Source of the DNA: Actinocatenispora sera
GTDB lineage: Bacteria > Actinomycetota > Actinomycetes > Mycobacteriales > Micromonosporaceae
Direction: 5' to 3'
NCBI RefSeq assembly: GCF_018324685.1
Contig: NZ_AP023354.1
Location: 3,720,001 to 3,784,000 of the forward strand
DNA: 64,000 nt
Part shown: piece after piece, positions 20,301 through 27,019 of the stretch
Layout of the letters: the number at the start of each line of letters is the position of its first letter
Position numbering within the stretch: the first letter of the stretch is position 1
Position numbers and translations under genes: made by a program
The notes under the pieces: model-generated
The model's input: the letters and a program-made list of their open reading frames with translations, nothing else
Databases searched by the model: none
Told to the model about the DNA's origin: nothing

Positions 20301-20812
20301 TCGAAAGCGCAAAGGGTAAGGGTCTATCTGCAGGTACCCAGCTCGCCTACATCGGACTGGGGGTCGGCGTCATCCTCGCCGTCGGCGTCGCGATCTACTT
20401 CGGCCCCGAACTGTTCGTCGCCTGCGTCACTATCTGCACCGCCGCCGGAACTGTCCTTCGAGTCTTCAACTCCAGCTACGGCCAAGGCGACGGCGAAGTA
20501 CCAGCAGGCGCGGAAGAAGAGGTGCCGGCGGGCCTATGTGCCGACACTTGTGGGCCGGAATTCCGGAACGATACATCACATATTTTCCGCAGTGGGCATC
20601 CTGGGCATCTGACTACGGACACGCCACAGAATCGCGCATTAATAAAGAGCGCAATTCGGCCCGGCAATCTCCGTACTACCATTACACTTCCCAACGGTGC
20701 TGGTACTCTTGACAAATACTTTATGACACTGCCGAATGGCACTCAAGTGTGGGCGGAAGTAAGGAATGGAACGACCATTACCAATGGCGGGCTGAATCAG
20801 AGTCCCCGATAG
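14318..20812 (+). CDS. RHS-repeat polymorphic toxin
   Basis: A 2,164-residue secreted RHS protein. After a signal peptide (MVWLAVVVMTAATLVAPAA) comes an N-terminal beta-rich region, then many YD-type repeats (YDPLRGLALSTTD, YDALGRLTGV, YNLLGQQTDATD, YDTAGQLLTTTD and others) that build the hollow RHS shell. The shell ends with the family core YDPATGRFLSADS and the DPxG-type motif DPSGQ (residues 1861-1865), where autocleavage normally frees the toxic tip. The remaining 299 residues are the variable tip. In this family the shell encloses and delivers the tip to neighbouring cells. ATG at 14318 is preferred over an upstream start because of its GGGAGAA site. The next gene is the likely immunity partner. 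Confidence 0.9.
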   Translation: MTFRLRCNASRVSRFVARRVAAVRRQVGSRPMVWLAVVVMTAATLVAPAADHALSGPSAPQTHDVAAVNTKPVTFHPVKQKRMPAWHATKTKWPSGTAVVSLSFHPGAAARRAGHLPVWVGPPTSHRAKASHQPTPSKVTVHVASHRAATSAGVTGALVTISRDDGKASSAQVQVSIGYAGFRDAYGADWASRLRLTTLPACATATPGTAACRRQTPIPFTTNTKTKQLTATVTLAAHGTADPSVVLAADSTDSGGGGDFAATSLKPSGSWQAGGSTDAFSWSYPIDVPDVPGGLSPSVSLAYDSQSQDGLTSSTNNQASWIGDGWNYSPGFVERSYASCHDNPTGTTKTSDNCWSNNNTINLSLNGSSTQLVQDDASGDWHAVTDGNERIEHLTGAPNGAHGGEYWRITTDDGTQYYFGKNQLPGYASGDTATDSVLTEPVYATKSGQPCYNATFADSWCQQAYRWNLDYVVDTHHDTVAYFYATHTDYYARDLGSTANTSYIRSGQLAKIWYGQRDGAVYSTSPAAEVLFSTNGRCKTSADGCDPSTLSSSTATDWPDVPYDLHCANGDACASQSPSFWSDRMLTGISTKVLVGSTETTVDSWSLKHSFPTTGDSTTPSVWLDSISHTGQDTTAGGSSSSITLPKVTFAGKAMSNRVDVTDGYPPITRHRMDSIVTETGEKVSVNYSTALTPADEPSDPAHNTTLAYPDYWTRPGQTSPTIDWFNKYVVTHVTEQDPYGGSANDDIVTTYTPVGGGAWHYNDNPLIPSSRRTWDQWRGFGGMTVSTGTVPDPITKTTSTYLRGMDGDTLPDGGTRSVTVSDTRGDSITDKNQYAGATVETRNFNGSDLVTDTVNLPWSSAATASHAVSGLPDQKAFHLASAEQRVYTPLASGSTRETKTVDSHDSYGRIAQIDDQGDVSSSADDLCTTTSYLDNTTAWILNAASETATVAVACGTTPSLPDDAVSDVRSFYDGAATFGTAPSVGDITKTQEVTAYNAGTPTWTTIGSSTLDVYGRTLTVTDADSRTTRTSYTPATEAAPTSTTVTDPKGFATTISYDPLRGLALSTTDPAGYKTKKQYDALGRLTGVWLPSSTSSANAKYTYAVSNSGPSVVDAYTLLHDGSYELSETLYDSLLRARETQTQTPDNGADITDTIYNTDGWVSETAGPYYTPTAVNPTMAQVQPGKISSETGYIYDGAGRKTAAISYKYATETWRTAYTYGGNFSTTVPPAGATATTAVVDARGNTTDLIQYHSGADPDYVNDAASNYDDTRYTYTPAGQRASLTNPAGNTWTWKYNLLGQQTDATDPDTGHTASSYDTAGQLLTTTDARGAQTTFAYDVDGRKTAEYDTTSTQTLSASNQLAAWTYDTVKKGLPTSVTSYSGGDTLTSTVMAYNQYEKVGAQRVTLTGEGTSLVPSGGLMFTYGYTLNGQANVENDPAGSGLPSESITTGLDNLDQPVSLTSAGGGVSAHYVNAVGYSELGQPLQYTMGTAGTVWATLTYNEQTHALTGVRTTDSTFSGDVDNLTYSYGNSTVSEGAGLVTKIVDKQNAAASVDTQCFTYDYAQRLSSAWTATDDCAGAPSTGNSSMVGGAEPYWQSWTFTAGGDRATQTDHDTTGQPSGDTTTSYAYPAQGSGTDQPDTLTSTSATGPDADAQSASYDYDAAGNTTAITGGAQGDQALSWNSLGQLATDTTAAGDTSYVYNADGSLAVRRDPGSTTVFIGDEQLTLDTSTGAVTGSRYYSLGGTTVAVRTSASAWYELVPDRQGTDQLAINDNDQTVTRRQYKPFGQPRGVTPNDWPGDTGYVGGTPDTSTGMENLGAREYDPATGRFLSADSVLEASSPQQLGGYDYSGNDPVTGSDPSGQFMQGDDGQGYGTVSQLQAGNKRWAVAEGKPEHDPVTNDNGTEKVFVDSSIGSDGGRHYSINGVRVPDGTNPYSMARYMVTHPQSGLAYNGRHTDVQTTIGGILGSCSMPDSAVHCSSSYRQKLLTAYDEIESAKGKGLSAGTQLAYIGLGVGVILAVGVAIYFGPELFVACVTICTAAGTVLRVFNSSYGQGDGEVPAGAEEEVPAGLCADTCGPEFRNDTSHIFRSGHPGHLTTDTPQNRALIKSAIRPGNLRTTITLPNGAGTLDKYFMTLPNGTQVWAEVRNGTTITNGGLNQSPR
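19913..20812 (+). other. Variable C-terminal toxin tip of the RHS protein
   Basis: Tip after DPSGQ. It holds a linker, two close hydrophobic segments (around residues 2007-2045) that could cross or insert into a membrane, and a final 77-residue module starting at His2088 (HIFRSGHPGHL) with a DTPQNRALI stretch and the end LPNGTQVWAEVRNG. That module recurs at the ends of other bacterial polymorphic toxins and is most likely a ribonuclease-like domain; the activity is inferred. Base composition falls clearly from about 20,560 on, with many A/T third positions, so the module is probably a recent swap. Confidence 0.6.
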
Positions 20813-20822
20813 GGAGGGCATT

Positions 20823-21029
20823 GTGGGCGACTATGTAATGAATGAGCGCGAAGCATTCGAAGCCATGTCTAAATTCCTTTGGAAATTTGCCAATCGGGCG
20901 GGAGACGATCTCCTTACATTGCTGGGCGATATCGCAATCGAAGCGGACGGACAGCCCACGGATCTGGCTGCATGGTCGGATTGGATGGAATGTGTCAGCG
21001 CTACCGTAGAGAAGAATCCGAAGACGTAA
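20823..21029 (+). CDS. Probable immunity protein of the RHS toxin
   Basis: A 68-residue acidic protein starting 10 bases after the toxin stop, the standard place for an immunity gene. The sequence (NEREAFEAMSKFLWKF, DLLTLLGDIAIEADG, DLAAWSDWMECV) resembles small helical immunity proteins that follow toxins with this tip; the family name is not certain. A GGGAGGG ribosome site sits just before the GTG; an ATG five codons later is an alternative but has no good site. Like the toxin tip it has low GC, which supports joint transfer. Confidence 0.65.
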   Translation: MGDYVMNEREAFEAMSKFLWKFANRAGDDLLTLLGDIAIEADGQPTDLAAWSDWMECVSATVEKNPKT

Positions 21030-21239
21030 CTCGTCAGCTGCGTACAACAGAACATGCATAATTGACTCAAGAACAATCCGAACGCGAGTTCGGGCGTTCG
21101 CGAGGTTGCGCGGAGCCTCATCAAGACTGTCGATTATGGCCGAAATTAAAACAAAACCAGATTTCGTGTTCTGTTTCACGCGGTATGATGGCCGTGTAGT
21201 GATTTCGGTCGAGCCCGACGAACGCGCTATGTTGATGCG
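21030..21239. other. Low-GC spacer, possible orphan ORF
   Basis: AT-richer than its surroundings. A 47-codon frame (ATG at 21136, MAEIKTKPDFVFCFTRYDGR, ending at 21279) runs into the IS630-type transposase; it might be the truncated start of another cassette gene or the left end of the insertion sequence. No ribosome site is convincing. Confidence 0.3.
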
Positions 21240-22235
21240 GTGGAAAAACGGATCGACACCTTCACGCTGGTGCGGATGAAGGCGGAGGCCGTGTGGTATG
21301 CGTCGGAAGGTGTTCCGTCGGAGGTCATCGGCCGGATGGTGGAGCGGTCGGCGAAGACGGTGCAGGGTTTGGCTGCGCGACTGGGTACCCGACGGTTGGG
21401 TTCGGTGGTGATCGGGCATGCGGAAAACGAGAACGCGGCGAAGTTGGCGCGGGAGCAGAAGGCCGATGTGGCGGATCTGGTGGCCGTGCCTCCGTCCCAG
21501 AATGGTGTTCCGGTGGCGTTCTGGGATCTGGGATGTTCCGGCGTTGGCTGATGTGGTGGAGTTCCGTTTCGGTGTGGGGTACGATCCGGCGTCGTGCTAT
21601 CACGTGTTGATGCATTCGCGGGAATGAGTTTCAAGCTGCCCGATCCGTTTGACAAGCGGCGTGATGAGGAGGCGATCACAGCGCGTATGGCGCAGATCCG
21701 TGACCAGGGCGCAGGCTTGCTGGCCCGACCGGGTCGAGGTGTTCGCGGCCGACGAGGTTCGGGTGGAGCACGAGGCCGAGGCCCGGCGCATGTGGTCGCT
21801 GGTCGGGCAGCGCACGAAGCTGTACGTGGACCGGCAGCGGGAGGCGATGTCGTTTTTCGAGGCGCTGAACCTGAAGACAGGCAAGGTCGGAATCGAATGG
21901 ATCGACGGGCAGCAGAACACTGCTCAGACGATCGGGGTGCTGGCCCGAGTCCAACGCACCATCCGGGAAGAAACTCGCGATCATGTGGGACAACGCCGGC
22001 TGGCACACGTCGAAGGCGCTGAGGGCATGCTTCGGCGACGGGAACCAGTTTCGCCAACATCACCCTGATCCAGATGCCGCCGGACGCGTCGGACAAGATC
22101 CCCTTCGAACACGTATGGAACAACGCGAAGACCGCAATCGCCAACCTGCAACGCGACACCGCTAATCTGACCCTCGGCGCGTTCGAAACCCACGTCAACA
22201 GCAGCACTTTTTCGCCGAGTGATCCGACGGATTGT
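21240..22235 (+). pseudogene. IS630-type transposase, several frameshifts
   Basis: The full length of an IS630-family transposase can be traced, but in at least five frames: helix-turn-helix part (MEKRIDTFTLVRMKAEAVWY), then FWDVPALADVVEFRFGVGYD, AGMSFKLPDPFDKRRDE, VFAADEVRVEHEAEARRMW (first catalytic Asp region), MWDNAGWHTSKALR (second Asp) and PFEHVWNNAKTAIANLQRDT (final acidic residue). Each switch needs an indel, so the gene is dead. It lies just after the toxin/immunity module and may have helped move it or arrived later. Confidence 0.8.
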
Positions 22236-23122
22236 AGAATTTTGCACGGATGTCGAGCGTCCATCCCTAATGGGTCTGTGATCGGTGATCGGCTCCGCAT
22301 TCTCCGGACAGTCGGTGGGGCGGGTAGCTGAGAGGAACTTTTCTCCCGGCTCCCTCAGATCCCAGGGGCTCGGCACGTCGTTCAAGGGGATGTGGCCGGC
22401 CGCGAGCTCTGTGTGGATCCCGACGGCTAGGGCTTGATCAAGTTCCGTGGTTGTTTAGAGGGCCTGGTTGAGACCGGTTGGGCGCATGACAGGTGGTGTC
22501 CAAGCCAGATGATCATGAGATGGACCGTGTCTGCTGCTGCATCCTCTGCCATCCCTGCGGTGCTGGTGAAACTGGGCCCGCTGGGCACCGTCCGGATCGC
22601 TGACCTACGCCCTTACTCCGACGTGGTGCCCGACCCGTGCGCGGCCCCGTCGGCCGACAGGCGTGCTACGGGGATGTGGTCGTCGGCGTCTACGCCTTCT
22701 CCTGGCGGAGGCCCTCGAGAAGGGGACTGCGGTGTCGCTCAAGGCACGGCAGGATCGCCTGGTTGCGAGGAGGTGTATTTTACGGTCCTGGTGAGCGCCG
22801 GGTGCGGAGCACGCTGGAGCACGCGGCCGGCTAAGCCCGGGTCCACGGGACGCTGGGGACGATGTTGTGACTGATCGTGGCGCTGCGATCGGGCAGTCGA
22901 CTTCATCGGCAACTCCGGTGGTGTGGTGCTCCCTTGATGCTCCGAGCGCGTGAACCAAACGGCCCTCAACCGACGCCAGACGACGCCAATGATCGCTACG
23001 GGCACCGAGCGGGCCGGCCGGAGCCGGCAAAGGGCACACGCGACGTCGGTGCAGGTCGGGGGCGGTTTGGGGGCTACCGGGCGGTTCCCGATGCGGGGCG
23101 TCGGATAGGGTGCTGACGGCTG
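22236..23122. other. Decayed stretch before the tRNA gene
   Basis: Nearly 900 bases without a supportable intact gene. On the minus strand, about 22,290-22,440 reads like a protein fragment (ELDQALAVGIHTELAAGHIP, then NDVPSPWDLREPGEKF) between stop codons, possibly a truncated gene of unknown family. The right end should carry the tRNA promoter. Confidence 0.35.
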
Positions 23123-23199
23123 GGGGCGGTAGCTCAGCCGGTTAGAGCAGGGGACTCATAATCCTTTGGCCGCGGGTTCGAGTCCCGCCCGCCCCACCA
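23123..23199 (+). tRNA. tRNA-Met (anticodon CAU)
   Basis: A 77-base gene folding as a complete cloverleaf: acceptor arm GGGGCGG/CCGCCCC, D arm GCTC...GAGC, anticodon stem GGGGA/TCCTT with two G-U pairs and loop CTCATAA (anticodon CAT), T arm GCGGGTTCGAGTCCCGC, and encoded CCA. The pattern suits elongator methionine tRNA; a lysidine-modified tRNA-Ile2 with the same CAT anticodon cannot be fully excluded without its synthetase identity elements. It marks the change from accessory to backbone DNA. Confidence 0.93.
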
Positions 23200-23215
23200 C
23201 CAGGAGCCGCCCGAG

Positions 23216-23884
23216 TCAGCGGCCGGCCGGGGTGCAGATGCAGGAGCGGTTGCCGTCGGCGTCCTCGACCACCCAGTACGACGGGGCGGCGGCGTCGCTG
23301 ACCAGGCGCCCGCCGGCGGCGAGGACGGCCTGGAGGCGCCGTTCGCCCTCGTCGTGGCTGACCCAGACGTCGAAATGCCAGCGCTGTTCGAACGGCTGCG
23401 CGGGCAGCGCCGGTCCGCCGGTCTCGGTCGGGTCCTGCCACCACACGGTGGGTACCTGGCCGCTGGGATCGACTGGTTCGCCGTTGGTGACCTCGCCGCC
23501 GAACAGCGCCGCGTAGTACGGGGCGAGCCGCGAGCTGGCGGCGGTGTCGAGGCCGAGTTCGAGCTGGGTCAGGCCGCCGGCGTCGGCTGTCACCCCGAGC
23601 TGCGCGGCGCGCCGGCTGATCGCGCGGGCGAGGTCGACGTCGCGGCCGGTGATGCCGGGTACGTCGGGGCTGGTCAGCGCCACGACCACGGCCGTACCGG
23701 TGAGGGTCAGGTCCGGGTAGTGGCCGGCGGCGGTGGCGGCTTGCCCGATCGCGTTCGCCAGCGCGTACCCGGTGGCGGGGTCGCCGGTGCGGAAGCGGGC
23801 CTTGAGCCGGCCGAGGATCGGCCGCCAGTCGTCGAGGCCGGCCTCGACGAGTTGTTCGGCCGTCAGCCGCTGCTGGTCGTCCAT
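23216..23884 (-). CDS. Pterin-4a-carbinolamine dehydratase-like/VOC fusion protein
   Basis: A 222-residue two-domain protein. Residues 1-95 resemble pterin-4a-carbinolamine dehydratase (AAGHYPDLTLTGTAVVVAL, then a GRDVDLARAISRRA helix); residues about 105-222 are a VOC/glyoxalase-like domain (LELGLDTAASSRLAPYYAAL ... VVEDADGNRSCICT). Such fusions are common in actinomycetes but their substrate is unknown. The ATG has a GGAG site upstream; longer readings enter non-coding DNA. The gene ends 16 bases after the tRNA on the opposite strand. Confidence 0.75.
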   Translation of the reverse strand: MDDQQRLTAEQLVEAGLDDWRPILGRLKARFRTGDPATGYALANAIGQAATAAGHYPDLTLTGTAVVVALTSPDVPGITGRDVDLARAISRRAAQLGVTADAGGLTQLELGLDTAASSRLAPYYAALFGGEVTNGEPVDPSGQVPTVWWQDPTETGGPALPAQPFEQRWHFDVWVSHDEGERRLQAVLAAGGRLVSDAAAPSYWVVEDADGNRSCICTPAGR

Positions 23885-24010
23885 GATGCTCCGTCCGCCG
23901 ATGGGTCGTGGTGGCCCACGGTAGGGCAGGTTCCGGACGAACCCCGTCCGGATGTCCGTGCCGCGGGCGATGAGTTTCCGCCCACCGCGCCGCCTGCCCA
24001 GCAACGAAGG

Positions 24011-24372
24011 GTGATCGCGCATCTGGCGAGGTCGGTGGACGGGCTCGTCGCGGACCCGGACGACGGCTGCGACGAGCTGTTCGGCTTCTACGCCACCGGG
24101 ACACGCGGCTGCAGCTCAGCGCCGGCCTTCCCGAGTTGCCCGTCTCGCGGCGTACCGCGGAGGTGCTGACCGGCGCGGTGGCCAGGCCGGGCCCGGCCGC
24201 CGGCTGTACGACCTGACCGACGGTTGGGGCGGCCACCCGGCGGGCGAGGTGCCGATGGTGGTGGTGACGCATCGGCCACCGAACGACTGGCCGCGCGGCG
24301 GGGTGCCGATCCGGTTCGAGACCTCGATCGAGGCGGCGGTCGCCACGGCTCGGGACCTGCCGGCGCCGAGGG
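24011..24372 (+). pseudogene. RibD C-terminal/dihydrofolate reductase-like gene, frameshifted and truncated
   Basis: Three successive frames together give the first half of a RibD_C-type reductase: VIAHLARSVDGLVADPDDGC, then RLQLSAGLPELPVSRRTAEV, then RLYDLTDGWGGHPAGEVPMV with THRPPNDWPRGG. Two indels (near 24,105 and 24,205) break the gene, and the C-terminal half is missing where the convergent MazF-like gene begins. These proteins reduce pterin- or flavin-related or drug substrates with NADPH; this copy is inactive. Confidence 0.7.
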
Positions 24373-24393
24373 GGCGAATTGCGCGCCGGCGGG

Positions 24394-24867
24394 TCAGCTC
24401 CACCCGTACTTGCCGCGCAGCACGGCGGCGACCCGGCCGAAGCTGGGCTGGTCCAGGATGGCGCCCTCGCGCCGGATGCCGTCCTCGCGCATGGTCAGTA
24501 CCCGGTCCAGCCGCAGCCAGCTGGGCCGGTGCTGTCGGTCCCAGTCGCCGGGGCCGAGCGCGTACCAGTTGTGCTGGCCGTCCCGGCGGGCGTTGCTGGA
24601 CAGCATCAGCCCGTACAGGGTGCGCCGGCCGGAACGGCCGACGACCAGCACCGGCCGGTCCTTGCCCTGGCGCGGATCCTCCTCGTACGGCACCCAGGTC
24701 CAGACGATCTCGCCCGGATCGGCCCGGCCGTCCAGTTCCGGGGCGTATGCGAGGGTGCGGCGCCGCAGCGCGGCGACCTGGCGGGGGCGGGCGGGCCGGG
24801 CCGGAGCGGGTACACCGGGGCGGCGTCGGCGCAGGCGGGCGGCCACGGAGGCGAGGAGGTTCGGCAC
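24394..24867 (-). CDS. PemK/MazF-family endoribonuclease-like toxin
   Basis: A 157-residue protein whose C-terminal 105 residues have the MazF/PemK fold: GEIVWTWVPYEED, KDRPVLVVGR and LRLDRVLTMREDGIRREGAI. MazF-type toxins cut mRNA at short sites. A basic N-terminal extension (about 45 residues, RLRRRRPG) precedes the domain. No antitoxin gene lies next to it, as with several solitary chromosomal actinobacterial homologues, so toxin activity is uncertain. It is divergent from hsp20 and ends against a decayed reductase gene. Confidence 0.78.
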   Translation of the reverse strand: MPNLLASVAARLRRRRPGVPAPARPARPRQVAALRRRTLAYAPELDGRADPGEIVWTWVPYEEDPRQGKDRPVLVVGRSGRRTLYGLMLSSNARRDGQHNWYALGPGDWDRQHRPSWLRLDRVLTMREDGIRREGAILDQPSFGRVAAVLRGKYGWS

Positions 24868-24905
24868 GCCGGCACCCTACCGGTACCGATTTGCCCGCCG
24901 CGGGA

Positions 24906-24926
24906 ATTGAGCGGGGTCGACTCAAG
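24906..24926. promoter_or_regulatory. HAIR operator (HspR site) of hsp20
   Basis: ATTGAGC-N7-ACTCAAG matches the HspR-associated inverted repeat CTTGAGT-N7-ACTCAAG at 12 of 14 positions. It lies 65 bases upstream of the hsp20 start, where HspR with DnaK would block transcription until heat shock. Its position between divergent genes could also affect the MazF-like gene. Confidence 0.8.
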
Positions 24927-24991
24927 TTGTAGAGGGTGACGCCCGGTGCTGCCGGGCCGGGAGTGAGTGGTAGTGCCGAAGGAGAATTTCG

Positions 24992-25492
24992 ATGAACAGT
25001 GTGTCGTTGTGGTCCCGGACCAACCCGTTCGCCGAGTTCGACGCGCTGGTGCGCAGCGCGTTCGGGGACAGCGCGGGCTGGCCGGCGCAGCGAGCCGGGT
25101 TCACCCCGGCCGCCGACGTGGTGTCCGACGGTGAGGACGCGGTGATCCGCATCGAGCTGCCGGGCGTGCGCGTCGAGGACGATGTGACCGTCGAGGTCGA
25201 CGGCGACCGCCTGGTGGTGCGCGGCGAGCGCCGCGACGAGACCACCGACGGTGGGCGCGGCCGGCGCGAGGTGCGCTACGGCGCGTTCCGGCGCACCTTC
25301 GGGTTGCCCCGGCACCTCGGTCCGGATGCGGTGACCGCCAGCTACGACGCCGGCGTGCTCACCGTGCGGGTGGCCGGTGCGTACGCGCAGCCGGCGACCC
25401 GCCGCATCGCGGTGACGACCGGGCAGCCGGCGGCGGTGGCCGCGGGGGAGAGCCCGGCGGAGTCGACCGACGAGGCGGCGAACCAGGAGTAA
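24992..25492 (+). CDS. Hsp20/alpha-crystallin small heat-shock protein
   Basis: A 166-residue small heat-shock chaperone that holds unfolding proteins in the cytoplasm without ATP. The alpha-crystallin domain spans about 38-133 (AADVVSDGEDAVIRIELPGV, YGAFRRTFGLP, ASYDAGVLTVRV) with short flanking arms; the C-terminal tail is Ala/Glu-rich. The ATG has an AGGAGA site. Expression is probably HspR-controlled through the HAIR site upstream, so heat-inducible. A strong hairpin terminator follows 17 bases after the stop. Confidence 0.95.
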   Translation: MNSVSLWSRTNPFAEFDALVRSAFGDSAGWPAQRAGFTPAADVVSDGEDAVIRIELPGVRVEDDVTVEVDGDRLVVRGERRDETTDGGRGRREVRYGAFRRTFGLPRHLGPDAVTASYDAGVLTVRVAGAYAQPATRRIAVTTGQPAAVAAGESPAESTDEAANQE

Positions 25493-25508
25493 CGACGCAA
25501 CACCCACG

Positions 25509-25536
25509 GCGGCCCGGCGCACTCGCGCCGGGCCGC
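25509..25536 (+). terminator. Hairpin terminator after hsp20
   Basis: Perfect 12-base arms GCGGCCCGGCGC and GCGCCGGGCCGC around a four-base loop. No clear T-run follows, which is common for actinomycete terminators. Confidence 0.7.
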
Positions 25537-25556
25537 GGTCGTGCGCACGCGCTGCA

Positions 25557-25714
25557 GGAGCGCCGTCGTCCCGGGCTGTGGGAGCGCCGTCGTTCCGGCT
25601 GCCGGAGCGTTGTCGTGCCGAGGTGCCGAGGTGCCGAGGTGCCGAGGTGCCAGAGTGCCGGGCGCGGGGTGCAAGCGTGCCCAGGGTGCCCAGGGTGCCG
25701 AGGGTGCCGAGCCG
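25557..25714. repeat. Minisatellite of short G-rich units
   Basis: Two kinds of tandem unit follow each other: about three copies of a 23-base unit built on GGAGCGCCGTCGT, then nine-base units CGAGGTGCC (four copies plus variants) and CCAGGGTGC/CGAGGGTGC. It lies between hsp20 and the converging methyltransferase gene and is not coding. Confidence 0.7.
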
Positions 25715-25762
25715 TGCGGGAAAGCGGCTCGAATCGGCCGGCGCCGCCGTGGCGGCGGGTGC

Positions 25763-26815
25763 TCAGCGCAGCCGGGCGAGAACGGTGACTTCCTTGCGGT
25801 TGTGGTAGAGCTGTCGGGCGAACAGCACCTGGTATCGCTCCCGCAGCAGCCGCAGACAGTCGCGTACGGTGTCCAGCGGTCGGCGGGTACCGGTCTTGAG
25901 GGTGAGCACGATGTGCGCGCCGGGACGAAGCTGCCCGGCCGCGTCCAGCATCACCCGGGTGCTCAGCCGCGGCTCCATCCGCAGGTCGTTCACGGCCAGG
26001 TCGAACCGGGTCCGGTTGTACCGGAAGAACTCCCCGACGGTGGTCGCGACGTGGTGCACCCGCGGATCGGCGGTCAGCGACTCGGCGAGCGCGCCCGGGT
26101 CGATCGCCCACACGTCCAGGCCGCGCTCGCGCAGGATGCGGGTCCAGCCGCCGGGCGCCGCGCCGAGGTCGACCGCCCGCCCGCGCTCCGGCAGCGGCAC
26201 CGGGTACGCCTGGAACAGCTCCTCCAGCTTGAACTCGGCCCGGGAGACCTGGTCGGGGCCGCGGGACAGTCGGACCCGGCCGCCGGGCCAGTCGCTGAGG
26301 CTGTCCGGCGTCCGGTTGAGTCCGATCAGCACCCCGTCGCGGGTCACCACGCAGGACACCACGGTGTCGACGCCGGCCCGCCGTACCGTCCGGCCGGCGT
26401 CTCGCAGCGCCGCCGCGACCGCCTCGAACAGCTGCCGCGAGCCGTACCCGACGGTGTCCGGCTCGCTGATCCACGCCTGCACGGCGAGCTCGTCGGCGCG
26501 GGCCGCCTCGGCCAGCTCGCCCGGCAGCGGGCCGTCCAGCACCGCCCGTACCCGGGCCGCGACCCGGTCGGGATCGTCCGCGTCGGGCCGCGGTAGGCGT
26601 GCCAGCTCGACGGTCAGGTGCCGGACGAACACCACGGGCCGGCTCCGGCAGGCCGCGGCGACCTCGGCGGCGGTCGGGCCGGCCGACAGTACGCCCAGGT
26701 CCGGGCCGATCCGCTCGACGGCGGGGGACTGCAGGGTTCGCTGCAGCTCGCGGGCGGCGGCGCCGAAGCTCTCCTCGGCGGCGGAGAACACGACCCGCCC
26801 GCTGTCGTCGCTCAC
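25763..26815 (-). CDS. FtsJ/RlmM-like rRNA 2'-O-methyltransferase
   Basis: A 350-residue SAM-dependent methyltransferase. The C-terminal half is an RrmJ/FtsJ-type Rossmann domain with motif I at AVDLGAAPGGWTRIL (214-228) and the catalytic K-D-K-E set plausibly at Lys196, Asp277, Lys307 and the Glu in NRKEVTVLA. The N-terminal half resembles the THUMP-like region of RlmM (23S rRNA C2498), so a ribosomal RNA ribose is the likely target; the exact base is unknown. The GTG start has a GGAGAGG site about 12 bases upstream. Confidence 0.72.
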   Translation of the reverse strand: MSDDSGRVVFSAAEESFGAAARELQRTLQSPAVERIGPDLGVLSAGPTAAEVAAACRSRPVVFVRHLTVELARLPRPDADDPDRVAARVRAVLDGPLPGELAEAARADELAVQAWISEPDTVGYGSRQLFEAVAAALRDAGRTVRRAGVDTVVSCVVTRDGVLIGLNRTPDSLSDWPGGRVRLSRGPDQVSRAEFKLEELFQAYPVPLPERGRAVDLGAAPGGWTRILRERGLDVWAIDPGALAESLTADPRVHHVATTVGEFFRYNRTRFDLAVNDLRMEPRLSTRVMLDAAGQLRPGAHIVLTLKTGTRRPLDTVRDCLRLLRERYQVLFARQLYHNRKEVTVLARLR

Positions 26816-26925
26816 GCCGCGCTCACACCTCTCCGCGCTCGCCCACCGCGACCGGCCCGGGTCGGCGGGCCGCGCGGTGTCCGAGGAACTACCTGGGGTT
26901 CTCAGCACCCCGTGAACGAAACAAT

Positions 26926-26968
26926 GGCCCCGCGGTGGCGAAGATCGACTTCACCGTCCGGCGGGGCC
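26926..26968 (-). terminator. Hairpin terminator after rpmB
   Basis: Arms GGCCCCGC and GCGGGGCC enclose an inner GGTG/CACC pair. Read on the minus strand the hairpin is followed by ATTGTTTCGTTC, a T-rich tract, about 50 bases past the L28 stop. Confidence 0.6.
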
Positions 26969-27019
26969 AGTGCGATGGCTCGGGTCGACCCGGACGCAGG
27001 AGGACCGGGCCGGGGGCCA

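Noticed and set aside
22434-22874. 146-codon open frame on the plus strand
   Set aside because: Composition is unlike neighbouring genes, there is no ribosome site and no recognisable domain.
23123-23199. tRNA-Met as attachment site of the integrase at 6605-8056
   Set aside because: The integrase is 15 kb away, no copy of the tRNA 3' end was noticed near it, and the accessory DNA lies on the 5' side of the tRNA.
25557-25714. CRISPR array
   Set aside because: The units are too short and contiguous, with no spacers of constant size and no cas genes nearby.
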